From positions 1 to 20,232 of the forward strand of contig JAQUNU010000008.1 of the NCBI GenBank assembly GCA_028717445.1: a stretch of DNA of 20,232 nucleotides, written 5' to 3'. The notes beneath the pieces were generated by a model. That model saw nothing but the letters and a program-made list of their open reading frames with translations, was not told where the DNA came from and did no database searches. Both the position numbers and the translations under genes were made by a program. The stretch comes from Candidatus Portnoyibacteriota bacterium (GTDB lineage: Bacteria > Patescibacteriota > Minisyncoccia > Portnoybacterales > GWB1-42-6). Of the stretch, positions 1 to 7,689 are shown one piece after another; within the stretch, counting starts at the first letter, position 1, and every line of letters starts with the position of its first letter.

Positions 1-31
1 GGCCGAGCAGGAAAACGGCCCGGGCGAAGAA

Positions 32-2410
32 ATGCCATCCAGGACCGGAGGATTTCTTGGTTCTTTGATTAAAATCGGGCTTTACGTTTTGGCCTTTGTT
101 TTGCCGCTTTTCTTCCTGCCTTTCACAGCCAACGTCCTTGAAATGAACAAGCAGTTCCTTCTTTTCTTTTTTGCCGCGGCCATGATCATTCTTTGGCTGG
201 CGAAAGTCTTGACTTCACGGAAGTTTGAAGCGACTAAAAGCATGCTTAATGTTTTTGTCGTGCTTTTTTTGGCCGCGGTTTTTATCTCGGCCTTTCTTTC
301 CGGAAACGCGTACGAGACTTTTTTCGGCCTGGACAGCGTGCTTTCGGAAAGTTTTATTTCAATCGTTTCCCTGGCGATCGTCTTTTTCATCGGAGCCAAC
401 ACTCTTAAGACAAGAAAGGAAATCAGTATTTTGTTTTTTTCGTTTTTGGCTTCGGGAATTTTGGCTTCCATATTCGGCCTTCTTCAGATGACGGGAAATT
501 TCATCTTTCCCTGGGAGTTTGCCCGCAGTGCGACTTTCAACACTATCGGTTCGGCCAACGCCCTTGAAATTTTCATCGCGACTATCCTGGTGATGGCCGT
601 GGTTTTGTTCACGGACAAAAAGAGATCCTTGTGGCAATCCGTGCCTTTGGCGGTCGTTTCTTTTATTTTTCTTTTTATCCTGATGGCGATGAATTTTTCC
701 AATGTCTGGCGGGCGCTGATCGGCGTCATGACGGTTGTGATCGCCATCGGCATGATCAAAAAGAGGGAAATCGGCCAGACAAAACTCATTCTGGCCATGG
801 TGGTGCTGGGCATGGCGATGATTCTCACTCTGACCAAGATAAATATTTCCGGCCAATGGCTGAATACGCCCGTTGAAGTCAGCCCTTCCTATCAGGCCAC
901 CATGGATATTAACAAAAGCGCGCTTTCGGAAAACCTTTTCTTTGGCTTCGGCCCGGGCAGTTTTTCCTACGTTTGGGAGCTCTACCGTTCCGAACTGGTG
1001 AACCAGACAATGTTTTGGAATATCAGATTCAGCCAAGGCATTTCCAAAATTTTTAGCATGCCCGCCGATCTGGGTCTGGTCGGTTTTGTTTTTTGGGCAT
1101 TGATAATTATTTTCTTCGCGGCTTTCGGATTTTGGCGTCTTTGCACTCGCAAGCAAGGAGAATGGAATCTTGCTCTTTCTTTTTTCAGTGGGTGGTTCTT
1201 TTTGGCCGTGATGCAGTTTCTTTATCCGACCAATCTGACGCTTGAATTTTTCTTCTGGCTTCTGATGGGAGTTTCTCTTTATCTTCTCCGAAATTTACGT
1301 TTTGGAGAGGAAGAAATAGCCGTGACAACTCTTCAATTCCGCCGCGAATCGCCGCTGGCTTCTCTTTTTTCCTTTGTGCTTGTAATCTTGATGGTTTTTG
1401 GCATCAGCTTCTTTTATATGGGCTTGAATTGGTGGAGGGCCGATAATCTGTTTAAAAAAGGACTGGCGGCAGGAACGGAAAAGGGCGATCTTGAGAATGG
1501 CATTGTCTTGCTCACTGGAGCCAATAAAGCCAATCCTTATAAAGAATCGTATCTTATCGCTCTTTCCCAAATGGCCATGTTGAGAGTTGATCAGGAGTTG
1601 ATCAAGCCAAAGACAAGCGAACGGGATAGCAACATCCAGAATCTTATTGCGGGCGCCATCAATATTTCCAAGCAGGCGACGGACCTGAATCCGCGGAATT
1701 CCGACGGCTGGGTGCAAAGGGGAATCGTTTATCGTTCGGTTCTCGGCTATTTGAGCGGAGCCGAGGATTGGATGGTGAGCTGTTTTAACGAAGCAACCAG
1801 GCTTCAGCCCAAAAATCCTTACGTTTTTTGGGAATTCGGCAGAGGGTATCTTCTTTTAAGCGATTACGCTTCGGCTGAAGCCGGCAATGACCAGCAAAAA
1901 CAGGCCAAGGCGGCCCAGTATTTGGCCCAGGCCGAAGAGCAATTCAACAAGGCGATTGCCGTCAAATCAGATTATTCCCAGGCGCATTATCAGCTGGCTT
2001 TGATCTATGACCGGTTGGGCAAAATTGATTCGGCGATTGAAAAAATGGAATTAACGAAAGCTAATTTTCCGGAAGACACGGGCGTTTCTTTCCAGCTCGG
2101 CCTGCTTTATTACAAAGACGAACAGTTCGACAAGGCCAGAGCCGAATTTGAAAGGGCTCTGACGCTGGATGCTAATTACGCCAACGCCAGATATTTCCTT
2201 GGCTTGATTTATGACCGACAAAAAGACAAACAGAGGGCGCTTGAGCAATTTGAAGAAATCGCTAAATTCAATCCGGACAACCAGGAAGTAGCTCAAATCA
2301 TTCAGAATTTAAGAGCCGGCAAAGCCGCTTTGGAAGGCATCGCTCCGCCAGGGCCGTCGCCCGAGAACCGCGAGGAGGCGCCAGTGAGCGAAAAAACAGA
2401 ATCAAGGTAA
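32..2410 (+). CDS. O-antigen ligase-like (Wzy_C) membrane protein with C-terminal TPR repeats
   Basis: This is a 792-residue fusion. The first ~470 residues are strongly hydrophobic, with roughly ten to twelve membrane segments. Near residue 305 is the loop FGFGPGSFSYVW, typical of the Wzy_C/O-antigen ligase family, which joins lipid-linked glycans to an acceptor or polymerises them. From about residue 480 the protein is soluble and built of TPR-type helical repeats; the clearest run from ~645 to 755 (YSQAHYQLALIYDRLGKID and two following units). The tail is Pro/Glu-rich. It sits just upstream of the pilus genes, so it might glycosylate pilin (PglL/PilO-type O-oligosaccharyltransferases share Wzy_C) or make a surface glycan; the sequence does not decide. 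The start is uncertain: the frame is open to the window edge, ATG at 32 has no clear Shine-Dalgarno, and GGAGG at 47-51 lies 13 nt before an in-frame TTG at 65. Confidence 0.8.
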   Translation: MPSRTGGFLGSLIKIGLYVLAFVLPLFFLPFTANVLEMNKQFLLFFFAAAMIILWLAKVLTSRKFEATKSMLNVFVVLFLAAVFISAFLSGNAYETFFGLDSVLSESFISIVSLAIVFFIGANTLKTRKEISILFFSFLASGILASIFGLLQMTGNFIFPWEFARSATFNTIGSANALEIFIATILVMAVVLFTDKKRSLWQSVPLAVVSFIFLFILMAMNFSNVWRALIGVMTVVIAIGMIKKREIGQTKLILAMVVLGMAMILTLTKINISGQWLNTPVEVSPSYQATMDINKSALSENLFFGFGPGSFSYVWELYRSELVNQTMFWNIRFSQGISKIFSMPADLGLVGFVFWALIIIFFAAFGFWRLCTRKQGEWNLALSFFSGWFFLAVMQFLYPTNLTLEFFFWLLMGVSLYLLRNLRFGEEEIAVTTLQFRRESPLASLFSFVLVILMVFGISFFYMGLNWWRADNLFKKGLAAGTEKGDLENGIVLLTGANKANPYKESYLIALSQMAMLRVDQELIKPKTSERDSNIQNLIAGAINISKQATDLNPRNSDGWVQRGIVYRSVLGYLSGAEDWMVSCFNEATRLQPKNPYVFWEFGRGYLLLSDYASAEAGNDQQKQAKAAQYLAQAEEQFNKAIAVKSDYSQAHYQLALIYDRLGKIDSAIEKMELTKANFPEDTGVSFQLGLLYYKDEQFDKARAEFERALTLDANYANARYFLGLIYDRQKDKQRALEQFEEIAKFNPDNQEVAQIIQNLRAGKAALEGIAPPGPSPENREEAPVSEKTESR

Positions 2411-2466
2411 AAAGAAAAATAATTCCTTTTATGAGCGCCGTGAATTCGGCAAAAATTCGAGAGTTT

Positions 2467-2475
2467 TGTGGATAA
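2467..2475 (-). promoter_or_regulatory. DnaA-box-like 9-mer (TTATCCACA on - strand) upstream of pilM promoter
   Basis: TGTGGATAA is the exact reverse complement of the consensus DnaA box TTATCCACA. It ends 27 nt before the TATAAT at 2503, which places it about -48 to -40 relative to the inferred transcription start, just upstream of the -35 position. The same 9-mer occurs at nearly the same distance before two other promoters in this window (10654 and 12333). Binding by DnaA is an inference. Confidence 0.55.
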
Positions 2476-2477
2476 CT

Positions 2478-2508
2478 TTGAGAAGCGCAAAAATCCGCGT
2501 GGTATAAT
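2478..2508 (+). promoter_or_regulatory. pilM operon promoter, extended -10
   Basis: TGGTATAAT at 2500-2508 is a perfect extended -10 (TGN plus TATAAT). A possible -35, TTGAGA at 2478-2483, lies 19 bp upstream; that spacing is long, so the extended -10 probably carries most of the recognition. Transcription would start near 2515 and give a leader of about 88 nt before pilM. Confidence 0.6.
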
Positions 2509-2531
2509 TAAATTAAAATCATAGCTATCGC

Positions 2532-2589
2532 TTACGGACTGGCGATCGCGCCAGAGCGTAAAAACTCGGCGTAGACCTTAGCCGGTCCG
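2532..2589 (+). promoter_or_regulatory. Structured 5' leader of pilM with two mutually exclusive helices
   Basis: Structure A is a hairpin at 2532-2561: TTACG pairs with CGTAA, there is a 2x2 internal loop, then CTGGCG pairs with CGCCAG around the loop ATCG. Structure B pairs CGGACTGG (2535-2542) with CCGGTCCG (2582-2589), eight pairs including one G-U. The two share bases 2535-2536 and 2539-2542, so they cannot form together. The right arm of B ends 13 nt before the pilM ATG, which has no good Shine-Dalgarno. I do not recognise a known riboswitch class; the c-di-GMP GEMM core motifs are not visible. Confidence 0.4.
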
Positions 2590-2602
2590 TAGAAAAATCC
2601 TG

Positions 2603-3604
2603 ATGAAATTAGGTTCTTTATTTTCTGGTCTATTCGGAAAAAAACCAAAGAGCTGTCTTGGAATAGATTTGGGCGCTTCGAGTATAAAAATAGCGGAAAT
2701 TTCCAGGAATAAAGAAGGGCTTTTTCTTGAAAATTACGCGATAGCCAGACTGAAGGAAAATTCAAGAACGAACTTAACCGAATTGGGCGCGGGCGAGATC
2801 GCCACTATTCTTCGGCACATGATCGAGCGCGCCGGAATAAAAACAAGAAGAGCGGTAATTTCTTTGCCGGTGGAAGAAACATTTTCAACCGTGATAGATT
2901 TGCCGGTCATGAGCGAAAAGGAATTATCCCAGACCATTCCTTTTGAAGCGAGAAAATATGTTCCCATACCGATCGAGGAGGTTGTTTTGGATTGGAGCGT
3001 TACAGCCGAAACCGTCCATTCGTCGGTTGCCATAGATTCGTCCGCGCAAAAATCGTCTGATCCTAATTTAAAAGAAAGTCCGGCCGCGAGGGAAAAAAAG
3101 ACTTTACATATTCTTATTGTGGCCGTGCCCCGCGAAATGATCAAAAAGATAGCCCAGATAGCGGGGGCGGCGGGTCTGCAAGTCTCCGCTCTTGAGCAAG
3201 AGGCCTTCGGCATGACCAGATCTCTTATTCAAAAGGCAGATGACATTTGCATGTTGGTTGATCTTGGGACCGAAAGCGTTGACGCGATCGTGATTGAAAA
3301 AGGCGCGATCCGCCTGACCCATACCTTCAGGGAAAGCAATCCGGAAAATATGGCCTTCGACATACCAAAAGTTCTGGGAATTTTTGAAGCTAAATATTCA
3401 AAGAAGATAAAAAAAATTATTTTTACGGGCGGCCGGACCATTGGAGCTGAATGGATGTCGAACCTTTCCGCAAAATTAGATAAAGAGATAATCCAGGGAA
3501 ATTCATTTGTAAATTTAAAATTCGACGCGAAACTCGTAAACGCCGTCAAGGAGCTGTCTCCTTATATGGCCGTGGCCATAGGCGGAGCAATGAGGGATAT
3601 TTAA
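2603..3604 (+). CDS. pilM: Type IV pilus assembly protein PilM (actin-like ATPase)
   Basis: 333 residues, close to the usual PilM length. PilM is a cytoplasmic FtsA/actin-fold protein that binds the N-terminal tail of PilN and links the PilNO membrane ring to the motor. The actin-type phosphate-1 loop is clear at residues 20-32 (GIDLGASSIKIAE). A second nucleotide-fold strand follows (LVDLGTESVDAI), with an adenosine-type motif IIFTGGR near residue 273. Within the middle region, ~131-160, is a Ser-, Lys- and Glu-rich insert that looks disordered. The ATG at 2603 is the first start after an in-frame TAG at 2579. It opens the operon, with pilN and pilO directly after it. Confidence 0.93.
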   Translation: MKLGSLFSGLFGKKPKSCLGIDLGASSIKIAEISRNKEGLFLENYAIARLKENSRTNLTELGAGEIATILRHMIERAGIKTRRAVISLPVEETFSTVIDLPVMSEKELSQTIPFEARKYVPIPIEEVVLDWSVTAETVHSSVAIDSSAQKSSDPNLKESPAAREKKTLHILIVAVPREMIKKIAQIAGAAGLQVSALEQEAFGMTRSLIQKADDICMLVDLGTESVDAIVIEKGAIRLTHTFRESNPENMAFDIPKVLGIFEAKYSKKIKKIIFTGGRTIGAEWMSNLSAKLDKEIIQGNSFVNLKFDAKLVNAVKELSPYMAVAIGGAMRDI

Positions 3605-3742
3605 AGGCGGGTCCAAAATCAAAAACTCAAAAGATCTTTTTTTGAATTTTACTCATTTGAATTTTTTATTTGTTTGGAATTTATGACTTTGCGCTTCAGA
3701 TTTAAAATTATTTGATTTTTTATATTTATTCTTTGATTTAAA
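3605..3742 (+). other. AT-rich pilM-pilN spacer with weak inverted repeat
   Basis: 138 bp without a gene. The first part is A/C-rich and almost free of G after 3612; the rest is T/G-rich and poor in C, so the two parts can fold back imperfectly around AAAAGATCTTTT at 3629-3640. The wording resembles the longer hairpin spacer at 7580-7677. I see no clear terminator or promoter. Confidence 0.35.
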
Positions 3743-4327
3743 ATGGATTTGATTCCAAAAACAAAAAACAGCGGAGAATTCAGCATGGCCGGGATGAAAA
3801 GCCAGGGCATTTCGATTTACGACGATAAAACCGATCTTTATTTTTTAAGAGACAAGCGGGTTTTGCTTTCTTTCGTGGCCATTATTGTTTTTTTGGCGGC
3901 GTGGGCCGGCTTAAAGGCCTATAGTGTTTTTGTTCTGGAGAAAAAACTTTCTGCCATTTCTGTTGAAATCGGCCAGATTGAAGCGGGAGTCGACAATAAT
4001 CGGATAAAAAAACTGGTTGAATTGGATAAAACTATTTCCGTCGCGGAAAATCTTTTAGATTCCCATGTTTATGATTCGAAATTTTTCGGAATGATTGAAA
4101 AAGTGACATTGCCTTTGGTCCAGTGGTCTAGTTTGAGCTTGATTCCAGAGCAGGGAACGGCGCAGTTAGGGGGTCGGGCTGCTTCTTTCTCGGTCTTGGC
4201 CAGACAAATTCTTAGCTTCAGGTCATCTGATTTTACGGCCGAAATATCGGGAATTTCTCTGGGCAACGAGGGCGTCACCTTTTCCGCGTTATTAAGATTC
4301 GATCCGGGGCTGCTGCGGGAAAAATAG
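3743..4327 (+). CDS. pilN: PilN-like type IV pilus assembly protein
   Basis: 194 residues with the bitopic layout of PilN: a short cytoplasmic N-terminus, one membrane helix at ~40-60, a coiled-coil-like stretch at ~62-100, and a small C-terminal alpha/beta domain. PilN recruits PilM through its N-terminal INLLP-type motif and pairs with PilO. Here the start reads MDLIPK, a fair match to that motif, which favours ATG 3743. A competing in-frame ATG at 3785 has a GGAG at 3773-3776 with 8-nt spacing, so a 180-residue form lacking the motif is possible. Identity rests mainly on topology and on position between pilM and pilO; sequence conservation in this family is low. Confidence 0.75.
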   Translation: MDLIPKTKNSGEFSMAGMKSQGISIYDDKTDLYFLRDKRVLLSFVAIIVFLAAWAGLKAYSVFVLEKKLSAISVEIGQIEAGVDNNRIKKLVELDKTISVAENLLDSHVYDSKFFGMIEKVTLPLVQWSSLSLIPEQGTAQLGGRAASFSVLARQILSFRSSDFTAEISGISLGNEGVTFSALLRFDPGLLREK

Positions 4328-4396
4328 AATGATAATTCAAGCGGATCGGAAATTATAAAAAATATTTATTGAAGCCGGCCTGCTGATTTTATTAAC

Positions 4397-5017
4397 ATGC
4401 AAAAAGAAATACTGACAATTATACTTTCGTTTTTATGCCTGGTGGCTGTTTTTTTCTTTCTTTTAATGCCGGCTTGGAATTCAATAACCGAGGCCAGAGA
4501 AGAGTTCGCTTTGAAAAGCCAGGATTTGGCTGAAAACAAGGAAATAATCAAAAAAATGGAGGAATTAAACGTTATTTATGAAAGTAATCTGGATGAATTT
4601 GAAAAATTAGAGAGTATTGTGCCTCATGGACCGGACCTTCCTTCTTTGTTGCTTCAAGTCGAAAATCTGGCGATTTCCAATAATCTGTTCTTGGGTTCGA
4701 TTAGCATCTCCGAGGTTCAGGAACAGAAATTAATATCGCCTCCAATGATGGAGGAAGATGATTCTTTGCTGGGGGGCGCGGTCAGTGAAGAAGCGGTTGA
4801 ATCTCGAAAAAATACTTCGAAAAACGATTATAAATTGCTCCAGCTCAGCTTGCGGCTTAGCGGAAGCTACGAAGCCATCAAGCAATATTTGCGCGCATTG
4901 GAAAACAACATCCGTCTTATGGATGTGGCTTCACTGGAGCTTTCGGGCGGGGATGGAAAAGAAACAACCGCGGGAGAATTCGGGCTTAATGTTTCCATTA
5001 ATGTTTATTATCAATAG
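4397..5017 (+). CDS. pilO: PilO-like type IV pilus assembly protein
   Basis: 206 residues: one N-terminal membrane helix (~5-25), a charged coiled coil (~30-80), then a C-terminal domain. The line LRLSGSYEAIKQYLRALE near residue 155, followed by RLMDVASLEL, is the recognisable PilO signature (a ferredoxin-like fold that dimerises with PilN). PilO forms the PilN-PilO ring on the outer face of the inner membrane. A Glu/Asp-rich, Ser-containing linker at ~115-140 separates the two halves and looks flexible. It follows pilN after 69 bp and is followed by the PilP-like gene after 27 bp, so it is very likely co-transcribed with both. Confidence 0.85.
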   Translation: MQKEILTIILSFLCLVAVFFFLLMPAWNSITEAREEFALKSQDLAENKEIIKKMEELNVIYESNLDEFEKLESIVPHGPDLPSLLLQVENLAISNNLFLGSISISEVQEQKLISPPMMEEDDSLLGGAVSEEAVESRKNTSKNDYKLLQLSLRLSGSYEAIKQYLRALENNIRLMDVASLELSGGDGKETTAGEFGLNVSINVYYQ

Positions 5018-5044
5018 AATTGATCTGGAAAATTTTATAAAAAA

Positions 5045-5335
5045 ATGAAAAAAATCGGATTAATTTTTATTTTGGCGGGACTTTTGCTTTTTGCCGTATT
5101 GGGAATTAAGAATTTTGAGAAAAAGGCAATTGGTAAATTTGCCTTGAACAATCAGGCTGCGGCAGAGAGCGGAGACATTTTGACCGGCCAAGCCGGAGGG
5201 CTTCTCCGATCAATAAGAAATATAAAACTTGATTTAAGGATTTTGAAAAGCGCGAAATTTCTGAACCTGATCCAATATGGGCAATCGCCCCAGGTTGCGG
5301 AAAGGGGAAGATCGAACCCGTTTGAAGCATATTGA
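5045..5335 (+). CDS. Small PilP-like single-pass membrane protein
   Basis: 96 residues: one N-terminal membrane helix or uncleaved signal (residues 4-21; no Cys lipobox), then a soluble tail ending in GRSNPFEAY. The GRSNPF motif at residues 88-93 recalls the GRRDPF motif of PilP, the lipoprotein that binds PilNO. I see no room for the beta-domain of true PilP, which docks on the PilQ secretin, and no pilQ is in the window. It lies 27 bp after pilO and before pilB, the usual pilP position. A shortened PilP-like partner of PilNO is the likeliest reading, but this is inferred from position and one motif. Confidence 0.6.
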   Translation: MKKIGLIFILAGLLLFAVLGIKNFEKKAIGKFALNNQAAAESGDILTGQAGGLLRSIRNIKLDLRILKSAKFLNLIQYGQSPQVAERGRSNPFEAY

Positions 5336-5460
5336 GAAATTTGGGAGCGCTGGTTTTTGGGGTTGATCGTAAAATAATAATTGCCGACCGAATGGATTTC
5401 CCGAATGTTTGGATTCCGGTTTTTGGATGAATTTTAATTCATTAATTTTAAAAAAGAATC

Positions 5461-7089
5461 GTGGCTAATCAAAAGGTGACCGATGAAATTTCAGTTGCTC
5501 AAGAGAAAGGGAAAAAAATAAACGTTCCTTTTATTAACTTAGCCGGCAAGATTATTCCGCCCGACATCCTTAAGGAAATTTCGGAAGAAGCGGCTACTTT
5601 TTACGAATTTGTCCCTTTTAGTAAAAAAGGGGAGGCCTTGCTAGTCGGAATGATTGATCCCGAAGACTTAAGATCGCGCCAAGCTCTTAATTTCATCGCG
5701 AAAAGAAAAAACGCAGAGATTGAAATATACATCATAACGCCGACCGACCTGCGCGAAATCCTGAAGCAATACCGGAATATCAAACACGAAGTTGCTTCTG
5801 CTCTGCGGGAATTGCAGGATGAGCTTCAGACCGAAGAGCCGGTTGAAAAAAAAGCCAAGGCCGAAGAAGTTATTGAAAGGGTGATGGTTGAGGCGCCCAT
5901 CACCAAAATCGTCGCCGTTATTCTGCGTCATGCCCAGGAGGGCCGGGCTTCCGATATTCATATTGAACCGACCGAAAATGACGTAAAGGTGCGCTTCAGG
6001 GTTGACGGCGTGCTTTATACCAGTCTGATTTTGCCAAAGAATATTCAAGTAGCCGTCGCTTCCCGCATTAAAATTCTTTCAAATTTAAAAATAGACGAAA
6101 TGAGGATCCCGCAAGATGGGCGTTTCCATTCCATCGTTAATGGAAAAAAGATTGACTTTCGCGTTTCGACTTTTCCGGCTTCTTTCGGCGAGAAAGTCGT
6201 TTTAAGAATCCTTGATCCGACGGTTGGCCTTTTAAGCTTTGAACAGCTCGGTTTATCCGGACATAATCTGGCCGTGTTGAAAAAAGGGATTGAAGAGCCT
6301 TATGGAATGATTTTGATCACTGGGCCGACCGGATCAGGAAAAACCACAACCCTTTACGCCATTCTGAATGTTTTGAACGATCCCGGGGTCAATATTGTTA
6401 GCTTGGAGGATCCGATCGAATATAATATTGCAGGCATCAGCCAATCGCAGATAAAGCCGGAAATAGGATATACTTTTGCTTCCGGACTCCGATCGATTTT
6501 GCGCCAAGACCCCGATATCATTATGGTCGGCGAAATCAGAGATGAAGAAACAGCCGATTTGGCCACGCATTCGGCCTTGACTGGCCATATCGTGCTTTCG
6601 ACTCTTCATACCAACAACGCAGTCGGAGTTATTCCGCGGTTGATCGACATGGGGGTAAGTAGTTTTTTAATTCCTTCTTCGCTGAATTTGATGATTGCCC
6701 AGCGTTTGATAAAAAGAATGTGCGAAAAATGTCGTAAACAGATCGCGCCCGAACCAAAGATCAGGGAAATGATAGCCAGGGAGTTGGAAAAGATTCCGGC
6801 AGCGGCAAAGCAGGAAATGCCGCAGTTTTTTAAGGGGGAGGTTATGATTTGGGAAGCCAAAGGTTGCAAATATTGCAGTGATAAAGGAACAAAGGGCCGG
6901 GTGGCTATTTTCGAGGTCATGAACATGACTCCGGAATTGGAAAGAATAATCATCGAGGGCCCAACCGAGACAAAGCTCGAAGCAGAAGCTTTGCGCCAGG
7001 GAATGATCACGATGAGGCAAGACGGATTTATGAAAGTTATGGATGGCGTCGTTTCTCTGGGAGAGGTTTTAGGAGCAGTTGAACAATAA
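5461..7089 (+). CDS. pilB: Type IV pilus extension ATPase PilB (GspE/PilB family)
   Basis: 542 residues. PilB is the hexameric cytoplasmic ATPase that drives pilin polymerisation through PilC. An N-terminal MshEN/T2SSE_N-like domain (~20-130) precedes the ATPase core. Walker A is GPTGSGKTT from residue ~287, followed by an Asp-box region (SLEDPIEY), Walker B IIMVGEIRDEE (~353) and the His box (LSTLHTNNA). The zinc-binding tetra-Cys motif that marks GspE/PilB rather than PilT is present: C421, C424, C469, C472. The start is GTG (5461), with no ATG nearby and no clear Shine-Dalgarno. A 125-bp spacer separates it from the PilP-like gene. Confidence 0.95.
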   Translation: MANQKVTDEISVAQEKGKKINVPFINLAGKIIPPDILKEISEEAATFYEFVPFSKKGEALLVGMIDPEDLRSRQALNFIAKRKNAEIEIYIITPTDLREILKQYRNIKHEVASALRELQDELQTEEPVEKKAKAEEVIERVMVEAPITKIVAVILRHAQEGRASDIHIEPTENDVKVRFRVDGVLYTSLILPKNIQVAVASRIKILSNLKIDEMRIPQDGRFHSIVNGKKIDFRVSTFPASFGEKVVLRILDPTVGLLSFEQLGLSGHNLAVLKKGIEEPYGMILITGPTGSGKTTTLYAILNVLNDPGVNIVSLEDPIEYNIAGISQSQIKPEIGYTFASGLRSILRQDPDIIMVGEIRDEETADLATHSALTGHIVLSTLHTNNAVGVIPRLIDMGVSSFLIPSSLNLMIAQRLIKRMCEKCRKQIAPEPKIREMIARELEKIPAAAKQEMPQFFKGEVMIWEAKGCKYCSDKGTKGRVAIFEVMNMTPELERIIIEGPTETKLEAEALRQGMITMRQDGFMKVMDGVVSLGEVLGAVEQ

Positions 7090-7114
7090 ATAGAATAGTT
7101 CATCGGTTTGTCAG

Positions 7115-7152
7115 TTCTTTAGTTTATAAGCTTAAATTCATAAACTAAAGAA
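7115..7152 (+). repeat. Perfect 13-bp inverted repeat between pilB and the response regulator
   Basis: The arms at 7115-7127 (TTCTTTAGTTTAT) and 7140-7152 are exact reverse complements with a 12-nt loop. The outer word TCAGTT (7111-7116) also finds complementary AACTGA copies at 7168-7173 and 7175-7180, so longer alternative folds exist. No T-tract follows the right arm, so it is not a standard rho-independent terminator. It may affect mRNA stability or be a processing site between pilB and the receiver gene. Confidence 0.55.
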
Positions 7153-7190
7153 AGCCTGAGGGAGCGTAACTGAAAACTGAAAGACTGATT

Positions 7191-7562
7191 ATGAAAGTTT
7201 TAATTGTTGAAGATGACCCGTTTTTATCAGAAATGTATTCGACTAAATTAGTCGAAAGCGGTTTTGAAATCGATTTGGCTGGCGACGGTCAAACGGCGCT
7301 GGAAAAAATGACCGCCAACAAGCCGGATTTGGTTCTGCTAGATATTGTCTTGCCAAAAATCGATGGTTTTGAAGTTCTGAAAAAAATGAAAAACGATCAG
7401 AATCTTCGGGACATCAGGGTCATTGCCTTAACTAATCTGGGTCAAAAAGAGGAAGTGCAGAAAGGATTGGATCTGGGAGCCGAAGACTACATTATTAAAG
7501 CTCATTTTACTCCTTCGGAAGTGGTTGCCAAAATCAGGGAAGTGATGGAAAAGAAACTTTAG
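7191..7562 (+). CDS. Stand-alone CheY-like response regulator receiver protein
   Basis: 123 residues: one complete REC domain with no output domain. All receiver landmarks are present: acidic pair D8/D9, phosphoacceptor D51 in VLLDIVLP, switch T81, aromatic Y100 and invariant K103. Single-domain receivers act by protein-protein contact, like CheY or the PilG/PilH regulators of twitching in Pseudomonas. Its place between pilB and pilT suggests that it tunes pilus extension against retraction, but this is inferred from position only. No histidine kinase is in the window, so the phosphodonor must be encoded elsewhere. Confidence 0.9.
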   Translation: MKVLIVEDDPFLSEMYSTKLVESGFEIDLAGDGQTALEKMTANKPDLVLLDIVLPKIDGFEVLKKMKNDQNLRDIRVIALTNLGQKEEVQKGLDLGAEDYIIKAHFTPSEVVAKIREVMEKKL

Positions 7563-7579
7563 AATAAATTTCAAACCTC

Positions 7580-7677
7580 AATCACTAAATCTCAAAAATA
7601 ACCAATAATCAGAATAAAATACAGCCGAATTTTAAATTTTTATTTTGAATATTGGAATTTATTTGTAATTTGTGATT
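7580..7677 (+). repeat. AT-rich imperfect hairpin spacer before pilT
   Basis: Two 40-nt arms, 7580-7619 and 7638-7677, are complementary at about 28 of 40 positions by eye and flank an 18-nt loop. The left arm is nearly free of G and the right arm free of C, so the element has a sharp switch in strand composition. It fills nearly all of the gap between the receiver gene and pilT. AT-rich fold-back spacers of this style are familiar to me from Parcubacteria genomes; their function is unknown. Confidence 0.5.
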
Positions 7678-7689
7678 TTTTGTTAAAAA

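Noticed and set aside
359..1156. Long minus-strand open frame opposite the Wzy_C gene
   Set aside because: Low-complexity, His/Lys/Arg/Asp-rich translation without domains, fully antisense to a clear gene; a shadow frame.
6606..7103. 165-codon minus-strand frame opposite pilB
   Set aside because: Ser/Ile-rich antisense translation over conserved PilB motifs, with no promoter or homology visible.
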